Source of the DNA: Abelmoschus esculentus
Lineage: Eukaryota; Streptophyta; Magnoliopsida; Malvales; Malvaceae
DNA: 64,000 nt
Assembly (NCBI GenBank): GCA_035048815.1
Contig: JAUCBN010000034.1
Span: 12,068,737-12,132,736, forward strand
Reading direction: 5' to 3'
A model generated the notes under the pieces. The model did no database searches. It was given only the letters and a program-made list of their open reading frames with translations, and was not told the origin of the DNA. A program made the translations under genes and the position numbers. Every line of letters starts with the position of its first letter. Position 1 is the stretch's first letter. This document shows, piece by piece, positions 11,083-22,859 of this stretch.

Positions 11083-12457
11083 CAGGTTTGTCTGTGTTCT
11101 TCCCTAAGATTTATGTGTGTTTCTATCTGGTGCCTATTTGATGGTGGGAGATTCCCTTAATCATTTAGTGTTGTTTCGAATAAATGTTACAAGTGTGTCG
11201 TGATTTATCATGTAGTATTATTACTGAGCTGGTGGTATTTATGACTAGACATGAAACATTTGTAGGCTCTGAAATATGTTGCCTGAATCATCTTTTTTGG
11301 TTTTGTGGAAGCTCTTACATCATGCATATATGATATCATAGCTATCTTGGTTGTATGAAACCAGTTTATTGTTTGACATGCAGTTTGTAGGTGTCCATAC
11401 AGGTGTTGCTAAAGCTAATGCAGCTGGGGTGTATGTATCTTGTGTATATTAATACATACATACATCCTACTCATTGAATTATATTACGAAGATGACACCC
11501 GCCTACACCTGTCTCTTTAGAGTTTTTTTTATTATTAAAGAAAGATTTTTAAATTCATAGAAGATAAAGGTAAATGGTTTTTTTAACGTGAGACCGGTTA
11601 AAATAAGATTAAAATAAGGTGGAATTGAAATTCTTTATAAGAATATCGGTATCAATTTTTCGGTATATATTGAATTCTTTCACTTGTAAGAAATTTGGTA
11701 TATACCGAAATTCTTACATTTTCGAAAATTTTAATTTTTAAAAAAATTCAGTATATATAAAAAAATTTATATATTTTTTTAAAAAATTTGATATATATCA
11801 AAATATCGATATCAAAATTCTTATAATTTTTATAAAAATTTCGGTTTTACCTTATTCTAACCTAAGTCACCCTAAAATTTTAGGGAATATAAGTTACTTT
11901 AGTTGTGGAGTTTTAAAAAGTCTTATATGAACCCAATCACTCGAGTGTTTAAGCTCATCTACATCCAAGTCTGAGTGATATATGTTCATATTTAACAAAG
12001 GTTGTGTAAAGCAAAATATTTTGTTACTTTAATTTATTTATTTTAGACAAATGTTGTTAATTAACCCTTTAAAACGAATCAAAATTATTTTTAATATAAA
12101 TATTGACCAAGGCATTCATTTTTAACGGTGTTGATGCGACTTCCGTACATGGCAACCTACAGATATTTTACAATGATACCGCACTATTTTCCATATATAT
12201 AATGTGATAATTTAAAAATTATGAAAATATTCAATATATAAAATTAAAAAATAATATAATCATGTCAACATTCTTAAAATTTTATATTTTAGTTATCAAT
12301 TATATTAAAGGTTAACGATTTGAGTCTTTAGGAAAAGTTAAGAGATGATTAAATTAACTAAAAATGAATAAAAATTAAATTGTCAAAAATATATAAACAT
12401 TAAGAGTTAAATTTAATTTTAATTCGAATTCGAGATCTTATATATATAAAAAAATCA
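11083..12457. other. 3' flank of VHA-D and AT-rich spacer with a fold-back
   Basis: The first few hundred bases are presumably 3'UTR. From 11596 to 11862 there is an imperfect fold-back: GGTTAAAATAAG at the left pairs with CTTATTCTAACC at the right, with further complementary TATCGGTATC/GATATCGATA words inside. It looks like a small MITE with no clear target duplication. The rest is AT-rich with no gene. Confidence 0.45.
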
Positions 12458-12462
12458 TTTGG

Positions 12463-12690
12463 TGTTAAGAATATTTTATTTATGGTGAATATCCATGTAT
12501 TATAGGAAGGTTTAATGGGCTTTATTATTAGGGTTTAATACCCATTGGAATTAGGGTTTCCATCCACGCCTATAAATATAGACTTTTGGAGAAAACTTTG
12601 TACACAACTCAACTTTGAGAATACAATAAAATCTCTCCCTTTTGTCTCTCTCTTGTCTATTTTCTTCTTTTCTTTATTTTATTCATAACA
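12463..12690 (+). repeat. 5' LTR of the first Ty1/copia element
   Basis: 228 bp, TG...CA ends. A TATA box (TATAAATATA) lies at 12571-12580. It differs from the 3' LTR at two sites: AGGG against AGAG, and TTAGGGTTT against TTAGGATTT. Confidence 0.95.
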
Positions 12691-13101
12691 CGTTATCAGC
12701 ACGAGTTTGCTCAGAAGATTTTTATTTCAAGTCTCTTTAAAGATTTACCTGGTATGTTTTTTTTTCTTCAGCTTATATATTTTAATTTATAAAATAATAT
12801 ATGTTGTTGATGATTATATATATATATATTTTGTATATACTTGTTTTTGTCTAATGTTATTATGTGTTTATTTCGTGCCATTAATATTTTTTTGTTTTGA
12901 TAATTTAATCCGAGTATATTGGCTGGACATCCCGTTCTGCGAGGCTACTGGTCTCAAAGGAGGTTCTTTTATTAAAGGACCTTGTGGACTGGTTTAACAA
13001 CGCCACGTATGAGGATTAAATCTTTGTTTGTTTGTTTGTATATATATATATATTTAAGATATAGTTGATCTAATTTTTCATTTGTCTTTTATAGTATATC
13101 A

Positions 13102-14130
13102 ATGGCAAATATTGCAAAAATTGAGTTTGTGGCTCTTGATATTTCCGGAAAGAATTATTTATCATGGATCCTAGATGCTGAAATATATCTAGATGCAAAT
13201 GGCCTGGGAAATACTATTAAAGAGGGAAATGCAGAATCTACTCAAAATAAGGCCAGAGCCATGATACTTTTTCGCCGTCACCTCCATGAGGGGTTGAAAT
13301 CTGAATATTTAACGGTGAAAGATCCTCTTATTCTTTGGAATAATATAAAGGAACGATATGACCACCAGAAAACCGTTATTTTGCCTAAAGCTCGATATGA
13401 TTGGTTGCATCTAAGGTTACAAGATTTTAAATCAGTAAGCGAGTATAACTTTGCTATGTTTCGAATTACTTCACAATTGAAGTTATGTGATCAAAATATT
13501 ACTGATGAGGATATGTTAGAAAAAACATACTCCACTTTTCATGCCAACAATGTTGTCCTTCAGACACAATATCGTGAAAAAGGCTTTAAGAAATATTCTG
13601 AGTTATTTTCTTGCCTTCTTGTGGCTGAGCAAAATAATGAGTTGCTCATGAAAAATCATGAATATCGCCCAACAGGCTCTGCTCCATTCCCTGAAGCGAA
13701 TGTGACATTATATAGCGGAAAAAATAAAAGTTATACCAATAATCGTGGTCATAGTTATGGGCGTGGGCGTGGGCGTGGTCATAGCCACAGTCGAGGACAT
13801 AGACGAGGTGGTCGTTTTAAAAGTAACTATACCCACCGCAAGTGGAACAATAAGGATGACAATGATGCAAAAGATCAATCCAAGAAAGAGGAATCAATGT
13901 GTCATCGATGTGGCAGCACAAATCATTGGGCCCGTGCTTGCCGTACTCCAAAACATCTTGTGGACCTTTACCAACAATCAATAAGTGGTAAAGGAAAAAA
14001 AATTGAAACAAATTTTGTTTATATCGATGACAAAGATGATTATGGCATTTCCGGTAGTGGCCAGGACAATTATGGCATTACAAACATAGAAGTTGATGAT
14101 TTTCTCATATCCCCTGAGAGAAATATTTGA
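13102..14130 (+). CDS. Ty1/copia gag (342 residues)
   Basis: An intact frame from the ATG at 13102. The N-terminal half is the helical UBN2/Retrotran_gag-type capsid region. It is followed by a basic Gly-Arg-His-rich stretch (about residues 215-240) and one CCHC zinc knuckle, CHRCGSTNHWARAC (about residues 271-284), which binds RNA. The stop at 14128-14130 lies upstream of the protease, with 159 nt of AT-rich sequence between the stop and the next open frame at 14290, in the same phase. Confidence 0.92.
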   Translation: MANIAKIEFVALDISGKNYLSWILDAEIYLDANGLGNTIKEGNAESTQNKARAMILFRRHLHEGLKSEYLTVKDPLILWNNIKERYDHQKTVILPKARYDWLHLRLQDFKSVSEYNFAMFRITSQLKLCDQNITDEDMLEKTYSTFHANNVVLQTQYREKGFKKYSELFSCLLVAEQNNELLMKNHEYRPTGSAPFPEANVTLYSGKNKSYTNNRGHSYGRGRGRGHSHSRGHRRGGRFKSNYTHRKWNNKDDNDAKDQSKKEESMCHRCGSTNHWARACRTPKHLVDLYQQSISGKGKKIETNFVYIDDKDDYGISGSGQDNYGITNIEVDDFLISPERNI

Positions 14131-14289
14131 TGCCTTTTAATTAATTTCATATTTACTTTATGTTATTAATAAGATGTTTTATTTTATCATGTATTTTCTT
14201 TCAAGAATAAAATTTATGTTTACTTTATTAAAATCATTGATGTTATTTATTTATTTCGAATATTATTGTAACATTTATTTATTTATTCT

Positions 14290-17200
14290 TTGAAGAATAT
14301 GATTACGTCACAAATACAATCTGCAAAATATGGTGACGATTTATGCTTAGCAGACAGTGCAAGTACTCATACAATACTTAAGCATAAGAAATTCTTTTCC
14401 CATTTAACAATGCAAGGGAATAATGTGAGTACTATATCCGGAAGTGCTAATATCATAGAAGGCTCCGGAAAAGCGCATATGTTATTGCCAAATGGAACTT
14501 TATTCCATATTCAAGATGCGCTATACTCTCCAAAGTCAGAATGAAACTTATTAAGTTTTAAGGATATTCACAAAAATGGATATCATATTGAGAGTATTAG
14601 TCAAGGAGATGCTGAATATCTCTACATTACGAGTATAACTCAAGGCAATAAGAAAGTGCTAGAAAAATTACATGCACTATCATCCGGATTGTACTACACA
14701 AGAATTAGTGCAATTGAAGCACATGCTATTGTAAACTATAAGTTTACTGATAACTTTATTATTTGGCACGACCGGTTAGGCCATCCCGGTTCGATTATGA
14801 TGCAAAAAATTATTGAGAATTCATGTGGTCACTCATTGAAGAACCAAGAGATTCTTTAAAGTAATGCCTTTTTATGTGATGCTTGCTCTCCAGGCAAATT
14901 AATTACTCGATCATCACCAGCTAAAATAGATTATGAATCTATTAACTTTCTGGAACGGATACAGGGTGATATATGTGGGCCCATACACCCTTCTTGTGGA
15001 CCATTTAGATATTTTATGGTTTTAATTGATGCATCGACTAGATGGTCAAATGTATCCTTGTTATCAACCCGCAATTTGGCATTTGCGAGGTTACTTGCTC
15101 AATTAATTAAACTACGAGCACATTTTCCAGATTCTCATATAAAGACAATTCGTCTTGATAATGCTGGTGAATTTACTTCTAAGGCTTTTGATGATTTTTG
15201 CATGTCAATTGGAATTAGTGTTGAACATCCTGTAGCTCATGTTCATACACAAAATGGTCTTGCAGAATCATTTATTAAACGACTTCAATTAATTGCAAGA
15301 CCGTTATTGATGAAGTCCAAACTACCAATTTCTGCTTGGGGGCATGCCATTTTACATGCGGCATCACTGATTCGCATCAGGCCAGTAAGTTATCATAATT
15401 TCTCCCCATTACAAATGGTTTTTGGTCAAGAACCAAATATTCCCCATCTTAGAATTTTTGGATGTGCGGTTTATGTTCCGATTGCTCCACCACAACGCAC
15501 AAAGATGGGTCCTCAAAGGAGATTGGGGATATATGTCGGATTTGAATCCCCCTCGATAATTAAATATCTTGAGCCTTTGACGGGAAATTTATTTACAGCT
15601 CGATTTGACGATTGTCATTTTAATGAATCAGTTTTCCCGACATTAGGGGGAGAAAATAAACAACTGGGAAACGAAATAAGTTGGAATGAATTATCGTTAT
15701 CTCACTTTGATCCACGTACCCAACAATGTGATCTAGAAGTTCAAAGGATAATTCATTTGCAAAACTTAGCAAATCAATTGCCAGATGCTTTTGTTGATCC
15801 TAAAAGAGTGACTAAGTCACATATTCCAGCTGTGAATGCTCCTGTTAAAATTGATGTCCCAGAAGGACAAATCTAGTTGCTAATGAGTCAAACGCACGCT
15901 TGAAGCGTGGTAGACCAATAGGTTCTAAAGATAAGATTCCTCGAAAAAGAAAAGGAGCTATATCCTGTGATGGTCCAATTATGGAATCAACGAATCATGA
16001 AATATCTCGAGAAGAGATTAAAAGGTCTCCAGAAGAGACATCAGACATGACTCAGGTACCTGATAATGATGAGATCTCTATAAATTATGTCATGTCTGGT
16101 AACAAATGGAACCGAAATAAAACTGATGTTGATGATACTTTTGCATGCAATATAGCACTAGAAATTTTGGATGATAATGTGGATCATGAACCATCGTCAA
16201 TTGGACAATGTAAGCAAAGAGATGATTGGCCAAAATGGAAAGAGGCAATTGAAGCGGAACTCAAATCTCTTTCAAAAAGAGAAGTCTTTGGGCCTGTAGT
16301 CCATACACCAGAAGGTGTAAAACCCGTGGGGTATAAATGGGTCTTTGTGAGAAAGAGAAATGAAAAAGGGGAAATTGTGAGACATAAAGCTCGTTTGGTT
16401 GCACAAGGATTTTCACAAAGACCTGGAATTGATTATGAAGAAACATATTCCCCAGTAGTGGATGCAACCACTTTTCGATTTTTGATTAGTCTGGCAGTAA
16501 AAGAAAGACTTCATTTCCGCTTAATGGATGTTGTTACAGCCTATCTATATGGGCCTCTTGATAATGATATTTATATGAAACTTCCGGAAGGATTTAAACT
16601 GCCTGAAGCAGTTAATTCAGGTTCTCGAGAACATTATTCAGTTAAATTGAATAGATCCCTTTATGGATTAAAACAATCTGGGCGCATGTGGTATAATCGC
16701 CTCAGTGAATACTTATTAGCGGAAGGCTATAAGAATGATCCAATTTCCCCATGCATTTTTATTAAGAGGTTTAGCTCCGGATTCGTCATTATTGCCGTGT
16801 ATGTTGATGATTTGAATATCATTGGAACTCATGAAGAGACCTCTTTAACAGTGGAATATTTAAAGAAAGAATTTGAAATGAAAGATCTCGGAAAAACAAG
16901 ATTTTGTCTTGGATTACATATTGAGCACTTAAAGGATGGAATCCTTGTGCATCAATCAACATACATAGAAAAAATGCTAAAGAGGTTTTACATGCATAAT
17001 GCACATCCGTTGAGCACCCCCATGGTTGTTAGGTCACTTGATGTCAACAAAGATTCATTCCGTCCTCGAGAGAAGGATGAGGACATTCTTGGTCCAGAAG
17101 TTCCATACTTAAGTGCTATTGGTGCTTTGATGTATCTTTCTAGTCACACACGACCTGATATATCATTTGCTGTCAATTTGTTGGCAAGATTTAGCTCATG

Positions 17201-17801
17201 TCCAACCCGAAGACACTGGAATGGGGTCAAACATATATTTCGTTATCTTCAAGGTACGAAAGACATGGGATTATTTTTCCTTAATATATCCAAAACAGAA
17301 TTGGTCGGTTTTGCAGATGCAGGATACTTATCTGATCCTCATAATGCTCGATCATAGACTGGTTATGTATTTACATACGGTGGTACTGCAATTTCTTGGC
17401 GTTTAATGAAACAAACTATTACCGCCACTTCTTCTAATCATGCTGAGATTTTGGCTATCCATAAGGTTAGTCGTGAATGTGTGTGGTTAAGGTCTGTAAC
17501 CCAACATATTCGAGAAAATTATGGTTTACTCTCTCGAAAAATTTCTCCGACAGTCTTATATGAGGATAATACAGCATGTATCGCCCAACTTAAGGAAGGA
17601 TACATAAAGGGTGATAGAACAAAACACATCTCACCAAAATTCTTCTTCACTCATGATCTACAAAAGAATGGAGATATTAATGTGCAACAAATTCATTCAT
17701 GTGATAATTTGGCAGATATATTTACTAAGGCGCTCCCTACTGCTCCATTTGAGAAGTTAACATACAATATTGGATTGTGTCGTGTCAGAGATCTTGTCTG
17801 A
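14290..17801 (+). pseudogene. Ty1/copia pol, broken (protease-integrase-RT-RNase H)
   Basis: Domains in order: aspartic protease with an active-site triplet region reading ADSAST (about 14347-14364); integrase zinc motif (WHDRLGH ... CDAC) and catalytic core with D in LIDAST, D in RLDNAGEF and E in LAES; reverse transcriptase with YVDD at about 16800-16811; RNase H ending at 17801. Breaks: TGA at 14542-14544, TAA at 14857-14859, a change of frame near 15865-15880 next to TAG at 15874-15876, and TAG at 17355-17357 between RT and RNase H. The frame resumes after each stop with recognisable sequence, so these are point defects and not domain losses. Confidence 0.92.
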
Positions 17802-18023
17802 TGCATTTATGAGGGGGAGTAAAACACGTGTTGTACTCTTTTCCTTATCCATGGTTTTGTCCCATTGGGTTTTCCTGGAAAAGGTTTTTAATGAGGCAAC
17901 ATATTTTGTGTATTAAAGATATGTGTACTCTTTTTCCTTCACTAAGCATTTTTTTCCTACAGGGTTTTTATCTTAGTAAGGTTTTAACGAGGCACGATAT
18001 CTTCATGGATATTCAAGGGGGAG

Positions 18024-18251
18024 TGTTAAGAATATTTTATTTATGGTGAATATCCATGTATTATAGGAAGGTTTAATGGGCTTTATTATTAGAGTTTAAT
18101 ACCCATTGGAATTAGGATTTCCATCCACGCCTATAAATATAGACTTTTGGAGAAAACTTTGTACACAACTCAACTTTGAGAATACAATAAAATCTCTCCC
18201 TTTTGTCTCTCTCTTGTCTATTTTCTTCTTTTCTTTATTTTATTCATAACA
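18024..18251 (+). repeat. 3' LTR of the first Ty1/copia element
   Basis: 228 bp, directly after the polypurine tract, followed by the target duplication TTTGG at 18252-18256. It ends about 740 bp upstream of the TATA box of the small cysteine-rich peptide gene, so its own promoter and terminator signals lie in that gene's upstream region. Confidence 0.95.
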
Positions 18252-18256
18252 TTTGG

Positions 18257-18992
18257 AGACTTTTTCACTGAATAGAAATCATCTACCTTTTTATCATGCC
18301 TTCATCCATATCTCTTGTTAAAAATTTCTAAAAATTTGAATTTTAAACCCTAACCCTTATTTTTATATCTTAAACCCTACACTATAAAAAATACACCTTA
18401 CCCCTATTTTCTTAAACTCTAACCACAACCCCTAACTTAGAACCCTAAACCCTACACCCTCTGATTAAAACAGAGGTACGAATAAAGGTATGAGAAAGAG
18501 GTAAACGATTTACACCCCTAAAATATATATATAACAAGAGTTGATTCGAATTAACGAGGATAAAATCCAAAAGTCTGAATGGAAAAGTGGACACAAAGCA
18601 TACTTTCATAAGTGGATAAGAATCAAGTCTTTTAAAATATATCCCACAGAAATTGTTGACTTTTAAGCTTCAAGACATAATGAGTAAGTTGTTGGTTAGT
18701 GCTGTATTCAAAACATATATGTCTCCACAAGAATTGTTTTGTTCTGCAAATGAACTCCTCTCCTGTGCATGGTAGACCTAACTAAACACAATCCATCTGA
18801 TATTTTATTACTAGGGTTTCCCCATTTGCAGTGCTGCAATGATGATATCGATAGGATAAGCTGAAATCCTGGTCAAAAATGGCAGCCCCAGTTGCATACC
18901 AAGACAACCCTGTGAATTGATCTGGTTTTTAAAAAACAAAAAGTTCATCTCTTTGTGACTGTGCTTTGTTTCCCAAGTGACCCAACTTTTAG
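18257..18992. promoter_or_regulatory. Upstream region of the cysteine-rich peptide gene, with a telobox-like cluster
   Basis: At about 18340-18465 the sequence repeats degenerate plant telomere-type words (AACCCTAA, AAACCCTA, CCCTAAACCCT) interspersed with AT tracts. Such teloboxes occur in plant promoters and also as decayed telomeric repeat. No open frame of interest lies here. The region runs directly into the TATA box at 18993. Confidence 0.45.
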
Positions 18993-18999
18993 TATAAAT
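18993..18999 (+). promoter_or_regulatory. TATA box of the cysteine-rich peptide gene
   Basis: TATAAAT in the context AGTATAAATAGAGG, a textbook plant TATA box. A start about 30 bp downstream (near 19025) would put the ATG at 19062 first in the transcript, excluding the GTG-started in-frame extension at 19017. Confidence 0.7.
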
Positions 19000-19061
19000 A
19001 GAGGTGAAAGAGAGATGTGTACTTGGACCAACACGTTTTGAGCTATAGAAAAGAAGTGACC

Positions 19062-19414
19062 ATGGCCGGAGGGAATACCATTGTGACTTGTCTCATTTGG
19101 ATTTTACTCGTTTTATCGATCGCTTTGTGCGCAAATGCAACCGCCGCTGCTCGTCTGGGAACATCCCCACAAGTGGTTTATCCACAAGGTATGTATGTAC
19201 CATTGTTTTATTGCATGTACTTTAGTACCTTAACCGATCGTGATAGCATTCGTTACGTTGGCAGTTGCAGTTTTACCATGCAATGGTTGTGCAAGTTTTG
19301 AACATGATGATGTTCTACATGTTCTTTGCAGGGTGTCGCTGCTGCTTTTTCGTAGGGAAACAGTTCATGCTTCGATGCGGCAAAGTATGCTGCGGTGATG
19401 ATTGTTGTTTCTAG
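19062..19414 (+). CDS. Small secreted cysteine-rich peptide (69 residues, two exons)
   Basis: Exon 1 is 19062-19188 and exon 2 is 19332-19414, joined across a GT-AG intron (GTATGT ... TTTGCAG) in phase 1. The first ~30 residues form a clear signal peptide: a short polar start, a Leu/Ile-rich core (IWILLVLSIAL) and an ANATAAA cleavage region. The mature part begins near RLGTS. Exon 2 encodes 27 residues with eight cysteines, containing CRCC, then RCGKVCC, then DDCC, and ends CCF-stop. This arrangement implies a disulfide-bonded extracellular peptide. I do not recognise the family: it lacks the GASA spacing and looks unlike plant defensins or EPF peptides. It has its own TATA box 69 bp upstream of the ATG. 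Function unknown; a signalling or antimicrobial role would be guesswork. Confidence 0.75.
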
Positions 19415-20237
19415 AAATGAGCCATCAGCTCCGACTGCATGGACTCCACAACAGACTGAAATTGGAATGTTAGGATAATAAGTGATGTAATATTAAGTTT
19501 GCAAGATTAATGCACATCAATGTTCATCTGTTTTCCTCAACAAGAATCAACAAATGACAACAACCAGGTACTTCAAAACAACCATGAAACAAGACAATAT
19601 CAACATAAAATAAGATACGTAAAAGAGATGAACTTTAACATGGTTCGACATTGACTATTTTCACGGACGAGAGAATTTGTCTGCCTCCATAGATGATAGA
19701 AACAAATGATCCGCTATAAACGCAGAAATCATGAAGAGCACAAATACATGATATTATTACATTTGTATCACAAAACAACGTTTGTACAATACTCATCTCT
19801 GTGACATAGTCGCAATAGTTATAAAGATCATAAAAAAAAGTATTAGATCTCTCCGAAATAATTCTCTTTTATAATTATAAATATTAACACTTAATGACCG
19901 ATTAGAATTTATATCGGTATGTAACACAACTAATTAAAGATGCAAGGGACAATCAAATTACAAAAACAAGGTTTATTTTGGCTGGGAGTAGAGACAATGA
20001 GCTATGGAATATGGATAAACAATTAAGCATGACATCCATATCCTAGTTCTATCCTACACACAAATTATGAATGCTTATATAAACTAAACTCATGAGTCAA
20101 TCTTTTATACATAAAAATACTATACTCCCTTAATCTGCAATCATTTGAATATACCTATATAAATATCTCTATGTTGATGCTATCAGCTTCATGCTAGGGG
20201 ATCGTGAAAGCCCCACCTAAAAACTGTTTTTCCCCCC
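19415..20237. other. Intergenic between two convergent genes
   Basis: This contains the 3' ends of the peptide gene (+) and the glucanase gene (-), which converge. The sequence is AT-rich with no additional gene or clear repeat. Confidence 0.5.
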
Positions 20238-22128
20238 TCAGATTCTAAAGGACCAGAGTTTCCATAAAAGTAAAATACAGCCGATTACCCACCTTTGATA
20301 GGGTCTAAAACCTGAACTGGTATCGGTGACACCAACAAGAAATCTACAATCACCTACTGAAGGGTCTAGAAAAGTGAACATACCAAGTCCATCGAAGTTG
20401 CAACTTCGTTCATTCTGCATTTGCAGCTGATAAAAACTGTTGAATGCATATGAGACGTTTCCTTTCTCTCCAATGGCATTGCATGATCCCCCATAGTTGA
20501 GTGTTGTGCAATCTGCAGCATTACAAGCGAGTTTCATGTGATTTGCCACATCAGAGAGATCCCCAGATGGGTTTGCAACGCACCATCTAGCTGGGAGATA
20601 CTGAACATTCTTGGCATTCTTTAGTTTCTTGTGTCCCAAACCAAGGTCTAGCGCATATTTAGCCTGGCCATCAAAGGAGAAAATCCCCCAGTGTCGTTCA
20701 AAGTTTCCTGGAAGAGTGCTCTTTGCCCCTTCATCAAGTAGACTGAAAAGATAGACATCCATGGGTGGAACATTCGGCCTGAGAGGAGTTCCTTTGTTGC
20801 TTAATATATGCTTGATTAGGCCTTGATTGAAAACCCTAGCGGCAGTGAGATTAGCTCCGACCGCTCCATCTGTAGGCCAACCTATCTCCCCAATAACTAT
20901 GGGCATATTCCCATACCCAAGTTTACTGAGGGCTGCAACTAACGTGTCAAAATTTCCATCAAATGCATTGGAGTAAGTGTTGGCTCCATCCATAACAGGA
21001 TGTGTGGTGCCCTCAAAGAATGCATAGTCTTGTGGAAAATCCGAATTCCCATAGAGGCTTAGGAATGGGTATATGTTAACAACAAATGGAGAACCATTCT
21101 GATTTAGGAAGGAAACAAGTTGAGTCATGATTTGAGTCAGTTCTGGTCGAAATGTTCCTTCAGAAGGAACATTAGCTTCATAGGCATCAGCATTACAAGG
21201 AACCACTAACTTTATGTATCCGACAAGATTTGCTCGAACCAAAGACTGCTGCAAATTGACCATAGCAGGGACAACATAGGACTGAAATTGATCTGCATAA
21301 CTTGTAAGGAAAGGTTCATTTCCGACAGCAATATACCTGTCACCACAGCCAGACTCAAATAACTTTAGAAGATGTGACTTAAACTAGCACGGGAAACAAA
21401 ATTACAGAAACAAAATGACTTCAATTTCCTACCGGCTTAATTTCATAGCAATGGATGCATCGGGATCCTATTCTTCTTTCATTTTATAGTCCTTGGTGAA
21501 AAATAAATAGTATAGGAATTACTACGTGTTGGGTAGTAGGCATACATATTCGATTGTCAAAAAGAACATTCACACAAAATGACTATTCAGATAAGAAATT
21601 TAAACTTCTAGACCATCTCCACTATCAAAGCAGAGGAAAACTTTACCCTAGGAGCACCAGTTTTCCCTCAACATGTTTTGAGTCTAAACCAACAACCACT
21701 TAGACAATGAACAACACGGTGACAAAGAAGACATTTTAATCCAAATAGCAGAATGGCATTAATGAAATAACTCATCAAGGGTGGAAAAGATTCTGTACAC
21801 CACAACATTGATTGACGTTGTGTAGGTTGTAGGGCATACCATTTCACAGCTTTCACAGATCAACTAAATTAACAGTAAAGGTTGTAGGGCAGTCTGCCGC
21901 AGCATAAGCCATGAAATCCATACTGGGGATAGTGTTAAACTGCGGCTGCAACGCAACAGCTGCATCTCGTGATAGTTTTGAAGGTTGCCACAACACCACA
22001 ACCGCAATTTAATACTAGGATGTTGATTGGTTAAACATGAATTTGAAAATTGCAGCTGCTAAAACATGCTAATATATTTAAACATTGCCAAGATCAACAA
22101 ACTGATACTAGAAACCTTTTGAAGCATA

Positions 22129-22164
<36 letters not shown>

Positions 22165-22777
22165 CTGTATTTAAACAATTAGTTTCCACTTTCCAGCACT
22201 ATAACCAAGCACACTATTAATGCATCAGAGTTCAGACACATCACTCGGATTAGAAAGAAATCATAACATTTATGAATTTATCAAAGAGATCCTCATTCAT
22301 ATGTTCTTGGATGTAGTTCAAGTTAAGGTGAATCTACCAGAAACAAAAAATACTAATAAAGGAAAAAGAAAAAGGAAATGTTGTTGAATCTACCTAATAT
22401 CAGCACCGCCTTTTCCGATATAAGTAGATATATTCTGGCGAACCCACAAATCAGCAGCGGCGGAGGAAGAACTGAGAGCCGCCAACATCTCATTGGGTAT
22501 CCCAACCATGACCTGAATCCCACTCCCCATTAAAGCTCTTAGCACCAATGGGTCAGCTTCAAAAAGTGAACGCTTCAAAAAGCTTCACTTTTTGAATCTT
22601 ATTGTCCTTCAACAGATCCACCACCGTAGATGGCTTCAGCTTGTGGAATGAAATCGTCCCCCAGTTCACCCCTATTGCAGATTCCGCCTCAAAAACCAAA
22701 CTTGAAAACACCACCGCCATCACCATTGCACTAACCAGCAATGGCGATCCACTGGTTCTCGCTCTTGGGGCAGCCAT
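20238..22777 (-). CDS. GH17 glucan endo-1,3-beta-glucosidase with X8 domain, frameshifted in exon 1
   Basis: Minus strand: exon 1 is 22777-22394 and exon 2 is 21336-20238, with a 1057-bp GT-AG intron in phase 2. Exon 1 encodes a signal peptide ending near the AES in EAESAIG, then the GH17 start (GVNWGT). Exon 2 begins inside the acid/base motif (YIAVGNEPF), carries the nucleophile motif GEIGWPT, and ends in an X8/CBM43 callose-binding domain (RWCVANP ... CNF.G..TF) and a short hydrophobic tail. The family hydrolyses callose at the cell wall or plasmodesmata. In exon 1, around 22557-22585, CTTTTTGAAGC occurs twice, 16 bp apart. This duplication shifts the frame about 53 residues after the start and gives an early stop. 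Without it the two exons form one ~488-residue frame. It is either a broken allele or an assembly error. An alternative ATG lies at 22813. Confidence 0.85.
22127..22163. repeat. Compound TG/TA microsatellite in the glucanase intron
   Basis: About eleven TG units run directly into about six TA units. It lies inside the glucanase intron and is likely length-polymorphic. Confidence 0.85.
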
Positions 22778-22859
22778 TTCTCTGTCTTGTGGACTCCTGC
22801 AATGGTGGTTCATTTGCTCATCCGTGGGGATGTGAAGGGTGAACTACTCAGTACTAACA

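Larger units (their letters stand above)
12463..18251 (+). mobile_element. Ty1/copia LTR retrotransposon, full length, coding-defective
   Basis: It is 5789 bp, flanked by the 5-bp target duplication TTTGG (12458-12462 and 18252-18256). LTRs are 228 bp each, begin TGTTAAG and end CATAACA, and differ at 2 positions. The order gag, protease, integrase, reverse transcriptase, RNase H is that of Ty1/copia (integrase before RT). A polypurine tract AAGGGGGAG precedes the 3' LTR at 18015-18023. The site after the 5' LTR (CGTTATCAGCACGAG, from 12691) is not the common TGGTATCAGAGC type. Pol contains nonsense codons and a frameshift, so this copy cannot make a full polyprotein. Confidence 0.95.

Noticed and set aside
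12707..12997. 96-residue frame between the 5' LTR and gag
   Set aside because: It is AT-rich leader of the copia element, Phe/Tyr-rich by composition, with no gag similarity.
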